DNA of 64,000 bases. It comes from JAMQKA01 sp031569985 (lineage in GTDB: Bacteria; Bacteroidota; Rhodothermia; Balneolales; Balneolaceae). The stretch spans positions 23,251 through 87,250 of the forward strand of contig NZ_JAMQKA010000022.1 of NCBI RefSeq assembly GCF_031569985.1. Direction: 5' to 3'. Position 1 is the stretch's first letter; each line of letters opens with the position of its first letter. Shown piece by piece: positions 56,128 through 64,000 of this stretch. The notes beneath the pieces are model-generated. The model ran no database searches. It was given only the letters and a program-made list of their open reading frames with translations, and had not been told where the DNA came from. A program made the position numbers and the translations under genes.

Positions 56128-58149
56128 TTACTCTGCCGGTGTCAATTGAATAGCAAACCCACCAGCAGATGCCATGCTCAGATTCAGGATATCATCCGAT
56201 TCCACAATTTTATTTGAGATTAAAACCTGTTTGGGATTTTCCCCCGAATCTGCCGCATCCCTGTAGATCGTAGCTGCATATCTCCCCTCATCCAGGAAAG
56301 AAAGGGGCACTGACGTCGCTCGCGGATCCTCGTTGGTCATCCCGCCCACAAACCACTGGTCTTCATTTCGCCGTGCTATGGTGATATACTCCCCGGGTTC
56401 TCCATCCAGGACCTTGGTTTCATCCCAGGTTGCCGGTACATTCTTTATAAATTCAAATGATGGTTCTCCCCGGTAGGCCGAAGGGTGATCTGAAACCATC
56501 TGGAACGGTGATTCATACACAACGTACATCGCAAGGTGGTGTGCCCGCGTCCCCATAACCATGGGATTCTGCATCCGAGGTTTGAACTGCTCCCTGGTAA
56601 CATTATCAAAACCGCCGGGCGTGTAATCCATCAGGCCGGTAAGCATGCGGGTAAAAGGAAGCATAACATGACTTCCGGGGTTATCCCGCCGGCCTGCTTT
56701 CGACTGTTCCATCCCAACGACCGCCTCATACCCCAACACGTTGGGCCATGTTCGCTGTATCCCTGTTGGTTTGGTGGAACCATGGTAATCCAGCATCAGA
56801 TGGTGTTTTGCTGCTGCCTCAGCTGTTTTATAATAAAATTCAATGCCCTCTTGGTCGTCTCGTTCAACGAAATCGATTTTAATCCCGGCCACACCCCAGT
56901 CCTCAAAAGTGGCAAACGCCTCCTCCATCTGGTCACGTACGGCAGTATAGTATGCCCAGACCCAAATTTTAACCCCTTTGGATGTAGCATATTCCACCAC
57001 TTCAGGTACGTCCACGCGGCCATTAGGTTCCGTCAAATCATTCCCCGACCAGCCTGCATCAATCAGCATATACCGAAAACCGGATTCTGCTGAAAAGTCG
57101 ACATAGCGCTTCATATTTTCGGTGGTGTATTCCGACTCTCCCTCCGCATTCAGGCTGCCACTCCACCAGTCCCATGAGGCCTTCCCCGCCTCAATCCATG
57201 ACGTGTCATCAATCCTGGAAGGAGGATTTAGGCTTGTCACCAGATTGCTCTCAATGAAGCGGCCGGGATGGTCGGCAATCATTATCGCTTTCCAGGATGT
57301 CTGGATCGGTAGCTGTTGACGGATTACGACTCCCGGGTTCTCCAGCTGCTGGGCCAGGCTGGTCTCAAAACGGTAGCCCGTCCATCCGCCTGTGGGACGA
57401 AGGTAGGCAGCGGCATAGTTTTCCAGGTCGGCATCAATGATGGCGGTCCACGCAATGCCCGGCAGATCCAACAGGATCGGGAGCCCGATCAAAATATCTT
57501 CAGGGGCAGAAACCCCGCCCTGGTTACCGAGTCCCGAGATGGGCAGCTTATGAAATTCTCCCTCATACATCGATTCAAAATGTGGCAGCATCAGGGCGTA
57601 TGCCATGGCATCATCAACAAATCGGAATTCTGTGTGCTCATCCGCCAACGTAACCTCATTAGTACCGCCCTGTTCAGGGAGAATATATCGCAGGGCTACG
57701 CCGTCATCATATGCCCTCAGATCAATTTCATAGTTAAATTCCGGGTTATCATTAGTTGTTAGCTCTACCTTCAGGCTATTATAGGTGTCGTTTACCGAGC
57801 TGCTTCGGCCTGTCACCAATGTGTATGAATCGGTATTGTCGCGTGAATGGGTGGCATCTGTAATTCTTACATTTGTTCCAAGGGGCTCCTCCCTGCCCTC
57901 AAGTTCCAGGTTTAGAGCGGAGGGCTCGATAACCTGCATGCCCTTGTATGAAACGGAGTATACCAGTTCCCCTTGTGCAAATACCGAGTCCGGTGAGTGA
58001 TAAGTAAAGACGGTAGCTTCAATATCTCCCCCTGGAGAGGTCACCGAATATCGGTCAGATTGTGAAAAAGTTGTTCCCGGCAGCCAGGTTACTAAGCTGA
58101 TTATTCCAATAATTATATAAATGCTATTATCCCCTGTGACTTTGCTCAT
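56128..58149 (-). CDS. Glycoside hydrolase family 97 (alpha-galactosidase-like)
   Basis: The protein has 673 residues with a signal peptide (IGIISLVTWLPGTTFS). The GH97 N-terminal beta-sandwich (SVTSPGGDIEATVF) leads to a TIM barrel with GFRYMLIDAGWSG, WVWAYYTAVRDQMEEAF, GVAGIKIDFVERDDQEG and MLDYHGSTKPTGIQRTWPN. GH97 holds inverting alpha-glucosidases (SusB) and retaining alpha-galactosidases; an Asp in KIDF at the nucleophile position favours the retaining alpha-galactosidase type. Its ATG overlaps the stop of the FG-GAP lipoprotein gene upstream (ATGA), so the two are translated together. Confidence 0.9.
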   Translation of the reverse strand: MSKVTGDNSIYIIIGIISLVTWLPGTTFSQSDRYSVTSPGGDIEATVFTYHSPDSVFAQGELVYSVSYKGMQVIEPSALNLELEGREEPLGTNVRITDATHSRDNTDSYTLVTGRSSSVNDTYNSLKVELTTNDNPEFNYEIDLRAYDDGVALRYILPEQGGTNEVTLADEHTEFRFVDDAMAYALMLPHFESMYEGEFHKLPISGLGNQGGVSAPEDILIGLPILLDLPGIAWTAIIDADLENYAAAYLRPTGGWTGYRFETSLAQQLENPGVVIRQQLPIQTSWKAIMIADHPGRFIESNLVTSLNPPSRIDDTSWIEAGKASWDWWSGSLNAEGESEYTTENMKRYVDFSAESGFRYMLIDAGWSGNDLTEPNGRVDVPEVVEYATSKGVKIWVWAYYTAVRDQMEEAFATFEDWGVAGIKIDFVERDDQEGIEFYYKTAEAAAKHHLMLDYHGSTKPTGIQRTWPNVLGYEAVVGMEQSKAGRRDNPGSHVMLPFTRMLTGLMDYTPGGFDNVTREQFKPRMQNPMVMGTRAHHLAMYVVYESPFQMVSDHPSAYRGEPSFEFIKNVPATWDETKVLDGEPGEYITIARRNEDQWFVGGMTNEDPRATSVPLSFLDEGRYAATIYRDAADSGENPKQVLISNKIVESDDILNLSMASAGGFAIQLTPAE

Positions 58150-61100
58150 CTAATTGATTGTTGGTTTAGATTATGGTCATTAAGCTGACCCTGCCTAGTA
58201 AAAAGTTGGACGGGTCCGTCATTGTTCGCCACGACAATTAAAAAGCCTTCACCTGAAACTGAATTTAGAATACCCATTTTCCTGGCATTCAATGGAGCAA
58301 TAAATCCACTTTGGAAAGGTGAAACAGGCCGGAAGTTTCCGGTGCCATCCCCCAACAATACCAGGCCGTTGCCGGCATCATTTCGTTCCGTTTCGGGTTC
58401 CGATTCATAAAGATTCCCTGCTATTATAAGATCGAGGTATCCATCACTGTTGATGTCCCGGGAAATCATGTCCTGTATAGAAGAGAACTGGACTTCAACC
58501 GGCAGCTCAGATACTATAAAAGGTTCTTCATTACCAGGATTTTCGATATAGACACTGGCAAAAGAATCAACTTGGTAGTGCAGTGCGTCCCTGATTCCCC
58601 CGCTACCGATAACACCTTTAACTTCCGCTTCAGCGTAGGCTTGGTAGGTTTTGAAGAGATATCGTATTCCCGAAATACCCTGTTCAAATTTTGCCCTTCC
58701 CTGATAAGGTATGTGATTCCCCTCCTGTTCCACGGCAAACAACAGGTCAACACTTTGGTTTCCATCAAAATCATCGGCAAACACTTCAAACTTTTCATCT
58801 TCGTCGGCAGGATAGTCAGAGTTCTGGCCCAGGTTGCCAGCTATAAAGTCTAGATCTCCATCATTGTCGAAATCCCCGGCTTCTATACTGTACCACCATC
58901 CCCTATTCGATGCCATCCCCTTTGACTCCGTAACCTCTGTAAACTTCCCGTTGTTATTTTTATAAAACCGGACCGGTTGCCAAATGCCGGTAGTCACAAG
59001 GTCCAACTGCCCATCCCCGTTAAAATCGCTCCATATGGCGTCCGTAATCATGCCGGGCTCAACAAGATCCGGAGCAACGGTGCTGGTAACATCGGAAAAT
59101 GACCCTCCGTCATTACGTAAAAGATAACTTTTAGCCGGTTCTGGATACCGCCCCGGCACCAGTCGTCCACCCACAAAAAGGTCCAGGTCTCCATCTCCGT
59201 CAACGTCTCCGGGTGAAACGGTACCACTGCTGGTAAACATCATCGGCAGAGCGGAATGGTTTCGTATAAACTCCCCGTCACCTGCATTATAATACAGTCG
59301 ATCCTGTAAAAGATCGGAAGCGGGCGAAAACTCGTATCCTCCACTGGCCACGTAAAGATCGAGGTCACCATCACCATCGGCATCAAACAATGTGGCATCG
59401 ACATCCTCATATTGGGCATCTGCGGTCCATGGTTCTGAGCTCGCTGCTCTTGTAAAACTGCCATCACTTTGCTGAAAAAATATGGCTCCCGCCTGACCGG
59501 TTGCTCCCCCGATGTAGATATCCTCTAACCCATCCCCATTGATATCGCCTGTAGCCAGGGCCGGACCCATCTTAGAAAGCTGATGCGGCAGCAATGGCTG
59601 CGTGGCGTAGTCATTATACTCATTCTCCTGGTGCTGGAACTCAAGACCGGACTCCCCGCTCCGGTTGGCAAATAGTTTATTGCCTGCTTCAAACCGCAAG
59701 GGATAACTGTTGGGCTTTGTAGCATTACCGTAATCAAGGATTAGCTCCTGGTCAACAGCAATCCCGGTCAACAACTGATACCGTCCATCGGGCCAGACAA
59801 CCTCCAGTGAATCCACCATCTCATTTTTCCCAAGCCCAAATATCAGCTTCTGATCCATGGTGGAAGCGAACCCACGGTACGGTGAAAAATATTGGTGTTG
59901 TTTTTCGCCACCTTGTGTCAGCACAACCTGGGCTCCAATGCCTGCCGGGTTGCTGCCCGGTCCCTTGAACCTGATGGAAAGGAAGTGATTCTGGCTCAAG
60001 GTATCAGCCTGGTTTTGATAGATAAAAGCTTCCCCTTCCAAATTATTGATGACCATATCCAGGTCCCCGTCATTATCAAGGTCGGCCTGGGACGCACCGT
60101 AGGAATAGCCGATATCATCCAGTGCCCATGCCTCCGATTTATCGGTAAATGTCAGATTCCCGTTATTTTGGTACACGTAATTGGGAAGTTCGTAGCTGTA
60201 AAGGTCAGCCAGTGCCTTTTTTTCCCGTTCCTCCACAATATCCGGACTCCCAAACTGGCGGGCGTTGTTCATCATCTCTATGTAGTCAAAATCATTTGTG
60301 GCTTTCAGATACCCATTCGTGATCATGATATCCTTAAACCCATCGTTGTCATAGTCACCGAACAGCGCACTCCAGCTCCAGTGGGTACGGGCTACTCCTG
60401 CCAGGCGGGCGATCTCACTAAACACCAGGTCACCATTCTCCTTAATTCCGTTGCTCAGCTGCAGCGTATTAAAATTGTACTGGTAGTGGAATCCACTGGA
60501 ACGCATCTCTGTAAAGTGATCGTAATTGTCGGCCCCGGTAATCCTTTTTTTCTGTGTATAACTTTCCGGCATCATGTCGGCTTGCAGGATGTCCGGCCAG
60601 AGATCGTTGTTAAAATCAGCAATGTCGACTCCCATCCCCGCAAAACTGGTATGCTTGAGGTAAGCTTTGGTTTTATCGCTGAAGGACCCATCCTGGTTAT
60701 TGATATAAAGGACATCATCCGGAAGGATGTCATTTGAAATGTAGATATCAGGCCAGCCGTCCCGGTTTATATCCGATATGGCCACACCAAGCCCAAACCC
60801 GATCTTTCGCAATATCCCCGCTTCACGGGTTACATTTGTAAATGTCTCATCGCCGTTATTCCGCAGCAGCTGATCGTAACTGGCCGACGTTTGGCCCAGC
60901 AGGATTGACTCATTCCGGGCCACTTCATTTCGGACAAAGTCGGCAGGCGAACTATTCAGCAGGTAGAGGTCCAGATCGCCGTCTCGGTCATAATCAAAAA
61001 AAGCAGAGTGTGTGGTATATCCCCGACCAGCTACATTATATTTCGCAGCCGATTCCGTAAACGTGTTGTCCCCATTATTGATAAACAACAAGTTCCCCTG

Positions 61101-61532
61101 TTCTTCTACCGTGGTATTGCCCAGTGGCGCAACTGAGACATAGATATCCAGCAATCCATCAGTATTAATATCCACCATGGAAACCCCGCTGGCCCTGGTA
61201 GATGTTTCTACCCCTGCAGATTCGGTAATGTCTTCGAATTGCATATCCCCGTGGTTTAGGTACAGGCGACTGGTCACCAGGTTGCCGGCAAAATAGATAT
61301 CCGGGAGACCGTCATTGTTAATATCTCCCACCCCAACACCTGCACCATTATATAGAAAAGGATAGTGGTGAATGTTCAGGGTGTCATTAGTTTGGATTAC
61401 GTTATTGAATGAGACCCCCGTTTGGTCAGACGATAACCTTTTAAAAAGAGGAGTTTCGTTGTCCCCGGTGCATCCCCCAAAAATGAGAACACAGATCAAC
61501 AGAAAACTTAGATTACGTATCTTTTTGTACAT
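58146..61532 (-). CDS. Giant FG-GAP/VCBS-repeat lipoprotein with ASPIC/UnbV domain
   Basis: The protein has 1128 residues. The lipobox IFGGCTG marks a lipoprotein. Calcium-binding FG-GAP loops recur (DINNDGLPD, DYDRDGDLD, DINGDGLED, DVDGDGDLD, DFNGDGQLD), with an ASPIC/UnbV segment mid-protein (GIGAQVVLTQGG to LEVVWPDGRY). It is a full-length paralogue of the protein at 38344: both start with a matching DQTGV-FNNVI segment and end with VVxNxGPVQLFxRxxQ. The four-base overlap with the GH97 gene ties this lipoprotein to glycan breakdown. Confidence 0.9.
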   Translation of the reverse strand: MYKKIRNLSFLLICVLIFGGCTGDNETPLFKRLSSDQTGVSFNNVIQTNDTLNIHHYPFLYNGAGVGVGDINNDGLPDIYFAGNLVTSRLYLNHGDMQFEDITESAGVETSTRASGVSMVDINTDGLLDIYVSVAPLGNTTVEEQGNLLFINNGDNTFTESAAKYNVAGRGYTTHSAFFDYDRDGDLDLYLLNSSPADFVRNEVARNESILLGQTSASYDQLLRNNGDETFTNVTREAGILRKIGFGLGVAISDINRDGWPDIYISNDILPDDVLYINNQDGSFSDKTKAYLKHTSFAGMGVDIADFNNDLWPDILQADMMPESYTQKKRITGADNYDHFTEMRSSGFHYQYNFNTLQLSNGIKENGDLVFSEIARLAGVARTHWSWSALFGDYDNDGFKDIMITNGYLKATNDFDYIEMMNNARQFGSPDIVEEREKKALADLYSYELPNYVYQNNGNLTFTDKSEAWALDDIGYSYGASQADLDNDGDLDMVINNLEGEAFIYQNQADTLSQNHFLSIRFKGPGSNPAGIGAQVVLTQGGEKQHQYFSPYRGFASTMDQKLIFGLGKNEMVDSLEVVWPDGRYQLLTGIAVDQELILDYGNATKPNSYPLRFEAGNKLFANRSGESGLEFQHQENEYNDYATQPLLPHQLSKMGPALATGDINGDGLEDIYIGGATGQAGAIFFQQSDGSFTRAASSEPWTADAQYEDVDATLFDADGDGDLDLYVASGGYEFSPASDLLQDRLYYNAGDGEFIRNHSALPMMFTSSGTVSPGDVDGDGDLDLFVGGRLVPGRYPEPAKSYLLRNDGGSFSDVTSTVAPDLVEPGMITDAIWSDFNGDGQLDLVTTGIWQPVRFYKNNNGKFTEVTESKGMASNRGWWYSIEAGDFDNDGDLDFIAGNLGQNSDYPADEDEKFEVFADDFDGNQSVDLLFAVEQEGNHIPYQGRAKFEQGISGIRYLFKTYQAYAEAEVKGVIGSGGIRDALHYQVDSFASVYIENPGNEEPFIVSELPVEVQFSSIQDMISRDINSDGYLDLIIAGNLYESEPETERNDAGNGLVLLGDGTGNFRPVSPFQSGFIAPLNARKMGILNSVSGEGFLIVVANNDGPVQLFTRQGQLNDHNLNQQSIR

Positions 61533-61814
61533 ACAAAGCTTGCAAAAAAATTGAAATGACTATTTCCCACGAATTTGAAAGACTAATGGATAGTTTACAG
61601 ACCTTGGTAATGTTTTAAACCATCAGCATTGGAGAGCCATGGGAACTCTGCCATCCATTTATTTCACTATTGTTTTTTCTTTTTGAATCGAATAAAAACC
61701 CACCGTGGGCAAACCCATTAAGTCCCTTTTTCCAACTCTAAATCTTTACCCACACAATAGGATCGATATTTTCACCTATTTAATTTATTAGGATAACCCT
61801 TTTTTTCAGTATAA

Positions 61815-61828
61815 TGTGATCGGTAACA
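61815..61828. promoter_or_regulatory. Putative LacI-family operator upstream of the GH43-like gene
   Basis: TGTGATCGGTAACA matches TGTTANCGNTAACA with one mismatch (G for T at position 4). It lies 126 bases upstream of the GH43-like start, inside the 421-base gap 61533-61953 between divergent genes. The rest of the gap is AT-rich with no gene seen. Confidence 0.5.
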
Positions 61829-61953
61829 TACTGCAAATCGAATGTATAAAATTAATACACAAAAACTGAATCGAAGTGATCTTTTTTACAGATATTATCC
61901 AGTTGGGAGTACAAAGATCACTTTCGTAGTCACAGTAACCAAATACAAATGTC

Positions 61954-63006
61954 ATGATGGGATTTACTACACAGGGGTATTTCAAGTCTAATTTATTTAT
62001 TCTTTTATGCGCAGGTATGTTAGCCACAACGCTATTTTTCAACCCACAATCTGTGGCTTACGGTCAGGACAACATCTCTACTGTAAAGCTTTCGGAAGTG
62101 CGAATGCGCGATGCCAACGTCCTGCCTGATAAGGAAACGGGCACCTACTATATCACATCTTCAGCTCGAAATGCGGGTGTTCGTGTTTACACCAGCAAAG
62201 ACCTGGTCAACTGGGAGGGGCCACATATTGTATACCGGACGCCGGATGAAATGTGGGGCAAAGATGTGGAAATCAATAGTATCTGGGCCCCGGAGATGCA
62301 CAAATACAAGGGTAAATACTACCTGTTCCTCACCTTCAGCTCCAGCAAGGAGTTGCCCGAGCAGTGGGACGAATGGTTTCAATGGCTGCCCCGTGTCAGG
62401 CGGGCCTCCCAGGTGTTGGTCAGCGACTCTCCTCTCGGTCCTTTTGAGCCATTTTCCAATGAGCCTACGCTGCCAAAGGATATGATGACGCTCGACGGCA
62501 CCCTGTGGGAGGAAGACGGTAGGCCTTACATGGTCTTTTGCCAGGAATGGGTGCAGGTGGTAGACGGTTCTATCTCCATGGTCCAATTAACAGAGGACCT
62601 GTCGGAGACTGTTGGTGACACCAAGGTTCTTTTCCGTGGTAGCGCCGCCCCGTGGGCCCCGATGTCGACTGATCATGGAATTGGCAGCTGGGTAACCGAT
62701 GCCCCGTGGCTGTACCGCAGTAAATCGGGCAAGCTGTTTATGCTCTGGTCGGGATACAATGATGGCGTCTACACTTCAGGAATAGCCATTTCTGATTCAG
62801 GCAAGCTGGCCGGTCCCTGGAAGCAGCAGGCCGAGCCTGTGTACAGCGATGACGGCGGGCACCCCAGCCTTTTTACAACCTTTGATGGCACACTGATGAT
62901 GGCCCTCCACTCCCCCAATTCGGATACCGAACGGATGCACCTTTTTGAAATGGAGGACACCGGGGAGACCCTGAGGGTTGTCAGAGAGTTTACGGGCGGG
63001 GAATAG
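61954..63006 (+). CDS. Glycoside hydrolase family 43-like enzyme, secreted
   Basis: The protein has 350 residues and is the only plus-strand gene. A signal peptide (LFILLCAGMLATTLFF) precedes a five-bladed beta-propeller domain. The GH43 catalytic base Asp is likely in VRMRDANVLPD, the pKa-modulating Asp in MTLDGTLWEEDG, and the acid position in VTDAPWLYRSKSG, where Asp stands in place of the Glu usual in better-known GH43 branches. GH43 enzymes remove arabinose, xylose or galactose; beta-1,3-galactosidase activity would fit this locus but is inference. MM start: second Met possible. Confidence 0.85.
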   Translation: MMGFTTQGYFKSNLFILLCAGMLATTLFFNPQSVAYGQDNISTVKLSEVRMRDANVLPDKETGTYYITSSARNAGVRVYTSKDLVNWEGPHIVYRTPDEMWGKDVEINSIWAPEMHKYKGKYYLFLTFSSSKELPEQWDEWFQWLPRVRRASQVLVSDSPLGPFEPFSNEPTLPKDMMTLDGTLWEEDGRPYMVFCQEWVQVVDGSISMVQLTEDLSETVGDTKVLFRGSAAPWAPMSTDHGIGSWVTDAPWLYRSKSGKLFMLWSGYNDGVYTSGIAISDSGKLAGPWKQQAEPVYSDDGGHPSLFTTFDGTLMMALHSPNSDTERMHLFEMEDTGETLRVVREFTGGE

Positions 63007-63162
63007 CTAATCTTCAAATGAATAAATTCATCTCCTTTCATACGCCTGCCATTGCAGGTTTAAACGAATGAGGCTTTGTGGCTGAAGAAGTCGGGCACTC
63101 GGTGTCAAAAATTGCAGGAAATGGGATGCAGAGCGTCAGTCTGGGGTCCCGCCGAGAGCGAC

Positions 63163-63203
63163 GGTACCAGGTAAGAGGAACTGACCGAATACTATCTGGT
63201 ACC
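63163..63203. repeat. Inverted repeat in the gap after the GH43-like gene
   Basis: GGTACCAG at 63163 pairs with CTGGTACC ending at 63203 around a 25-base loop. It lies in the 412-base gene-free gap 63007-63418, which also has a weak hairpin CCTGC/GCAGG then TTT (63045-63060), a possible terminator for the GH43-like gene. Confidence 0.35.
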
Positions 63204-63264
63204 TCGGAATACCCTGAGATGTAAGTAGCCAGAGTTTGGCATAAGAATCACTCAAAATAGCAAC

Positions 63265-63387
63265 TGCCATCGCGAGGAGGCATTATACATACTTGTTGGC
63301 TCAACGATGAGGTCAAAGTGGCGATCTCCCCGTCCGTTTTTTGTTTACCCACCGGGGGATGGTCACTTAATCCTTCGCAATGACAGG
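63265..63387. repeat. Dispersed-repeat-like segment with imperfect inverted ends
   Basis: The ends TGCCATCGCGAGGA (63265) and the complement of CCTTCGCAATGACA (63372-63385) agree at about 10 of 14 positions. GCGAGGA and TTCGCAATGACA words of this type are common in bacterial intergenic repeats. A related GCGAGGAAGC word occurs at 56004. Confidence 0.4.
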
Positions 63388-63418
63388 CTTTATCTCGAAC
63401 TGACGTTAAGTAATAACC

Positions 63419-63892
63419 TTAATGCCCATCAAGAAATGGAAGAACTGTCTCGCTAAAAACAGGTGGTTCCTGGATCTTTAGATCATGTGATGCTGCCGGT
63501 ATCACCACTCGTTCATTATCCGGTAAACACCGCTCAAGGGCATCGTTAATTAACCTAAGGAATGTTGGACTTATTTCTCCGTCTACTAATAAAGTCGGTA
63601 TATTAATTTTCTGTGCCTCTTTGCAGGAAAAGGCGGGAAAGAAGTCCACACCTTTAGCGTTCATGCTATTCATTTCGCCCATTAATTCGTGAGCATTTTC
63701 CAGCATAGAGATATGAGCGATAATCGGCATTTGCTCATATGACCCGTCTCCCAAAACACCATTTACAAAAAGTCGAACTCCTTCTTCAATTCCTCCCTTT
63801 TCAAATGCTTTGTGAGATGGTCTGATTGAATTTTGAATGAAGTTTTGAAATACCGTTTTCCCCTCGGTTGAGGATACTAGTGTCATTACCAC
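63419..63892 (-). pseudogene. Alpha/beta-hydrolase, truncated C-terminal remnant
   Basis: The remnant has 157 codons and matches only the C-terminal half of an alpha/beta hydrolase: a cap region (GIEEGVRLFVNGVLGDGSYEQMP) and the part holding the Asp/His end of the triad (IPTLLVDGEISPTFLRL, VVIPAASHDLKIQEPPVFSETVLPFL). The N-terminal half with the nucleophile Ser is absent. The frame is closed upstream by the stop codon of the adjoining transposase gene, and the only start is a GTG. Insertion of the IS630-like element probably cut the gene. Confidence 0.7.
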
Positions 63893-64000
63893 TTAATTCG
63901 TGAGGTACTCTTTTCCATAGGTCCAGTTGAATGGTTTTGCGTTCTTCTGGTTATAGTCTTTGATGTAGCTCATGAGTTGATCGACCAGCTGCTGCCGGGA
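63893..64000 (-). CDS. IS630-like transposase, C-terminal fragment (cut by window edge)
   Basis: Reading in from the right edge on the minus strand gives a frame ending LMSYIKDYNQKNAKPFNWTYG and a few more residues before TAA. A YNxxxxKPFxWT tail is characteristic of IS630-family transposases. Only the last 35 codons are visible; the element continues beyond the window. It abuts the truncated hydrolase. TA dinucleotides near 63875-63879 could mark the insertion point, since this family duplicates TA. Confidence 0.65.
   Translation of the reverse strand, partial: SRQQLVDQLMSYIKDYNQKNAKPFNWTYGKEYLTN

Noticed and set aside
59892..60737. 281-codon plus-strand frame within the giant lipoprotein gene
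   Set aside because: It is antisense to FG-GAP repeats with strong motifs; repetitive coding DNA often leaves such open frames.
1..64000. CRISPR arrays, tRNA or rRNA genes, phage genes, toxin-antitoxin pairs
   Set aside because: Looked for regularly spaced repeats, tRNA-like cloverleaf ends and typical gene motifs; none found by eye.

Overview
The window looks like a carbohydrate-utilisation region from a member of the Bacteroidota/Balneolota lineage, probably marine or halophilic. The support is two SusC/SusD pairs, an ECF sigma factor with FecR-type anti-sigma factors, lipoprotein signals of the Bacteroidota kind and many family S1 sulfatases. No rRNA, tRNA or CRISPR array was seen. Almost every gene is on the minus strand, so transcription runs from high to low coordinates; the one clear plus-strand gene is a GH43-like hydrolase at 61954. 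Species-level placement is inference only.

Left end (1-5.6 kb): galactose uptake and entry into metabolism. A Na+/galactose symporter very like vSGLT is followed by galactokinase and the start of galactose-1-phosphate uridylyltransferase. Upstream lie an enolase-superfamily enzyme with an export-type N-terminus and a formylglycine-generating enzyme (FGE) that would activate sulfatases.

5.9-15.7 kb: a patchy, partly decayed stretch. It holds an intact IS element (14-bp inverted repeats, 5-bp target duplication), a 244-bp MITE-like repeat, a TonB-dependent receptor broken near its N-terminus, two secreted proteins of unknown function, a berberine-bridge-type FAD oxidase, and an AraC/NB-ARC/TPR regulator split by a frameshift at a G8 tract.

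15.8-36.9 kb: polysaccharide utilisation locus 1. In transcription order: LacI regulator, GH30 lipoprotein; then ECF sigma, FecR, SusC (one frameshift), SusD, a strong hairpin terminator, sulfatase, GH2, and five more sulfatases. All six sulfatases carry the Cys-type CxPxR motif that FGE modifies.

37-63 kb: locus 2. A GH2 beta-galactosidase, FecR, intact SusC and SusD, a hairpin terminator, a sugar-isomerase-like TIM barrel, two giant FG-GAP/ASPIC lipoproteins and another FecR; further upstream a third giant FG-GAP lipoprotein is translationally coupled to a GH97 enzyme, and a GH43-like gene lies divergently. The right edge holds a truncated alpha/beta hydrolase cut by an IS630-like transposase gene.

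Taken together the genes suggest stepwise breakdown of a sulfated galactan: surface capture by SusCD and perhaps FG-GAP lipoproteins, desulfation by FGE-activated sulfatases, removal of galactose by GH2, GH30, GH97 and GH43 enzymes, then symport and Leloir metabolism. A shared 14-bp palindrome, TGTTANCGNTAACA, lies upstream of the symporter operon, the enolase-like gene, the sigma factor and (one mismatch) the GH43 gene, tying both ends of the window into one probable LacI regulon.
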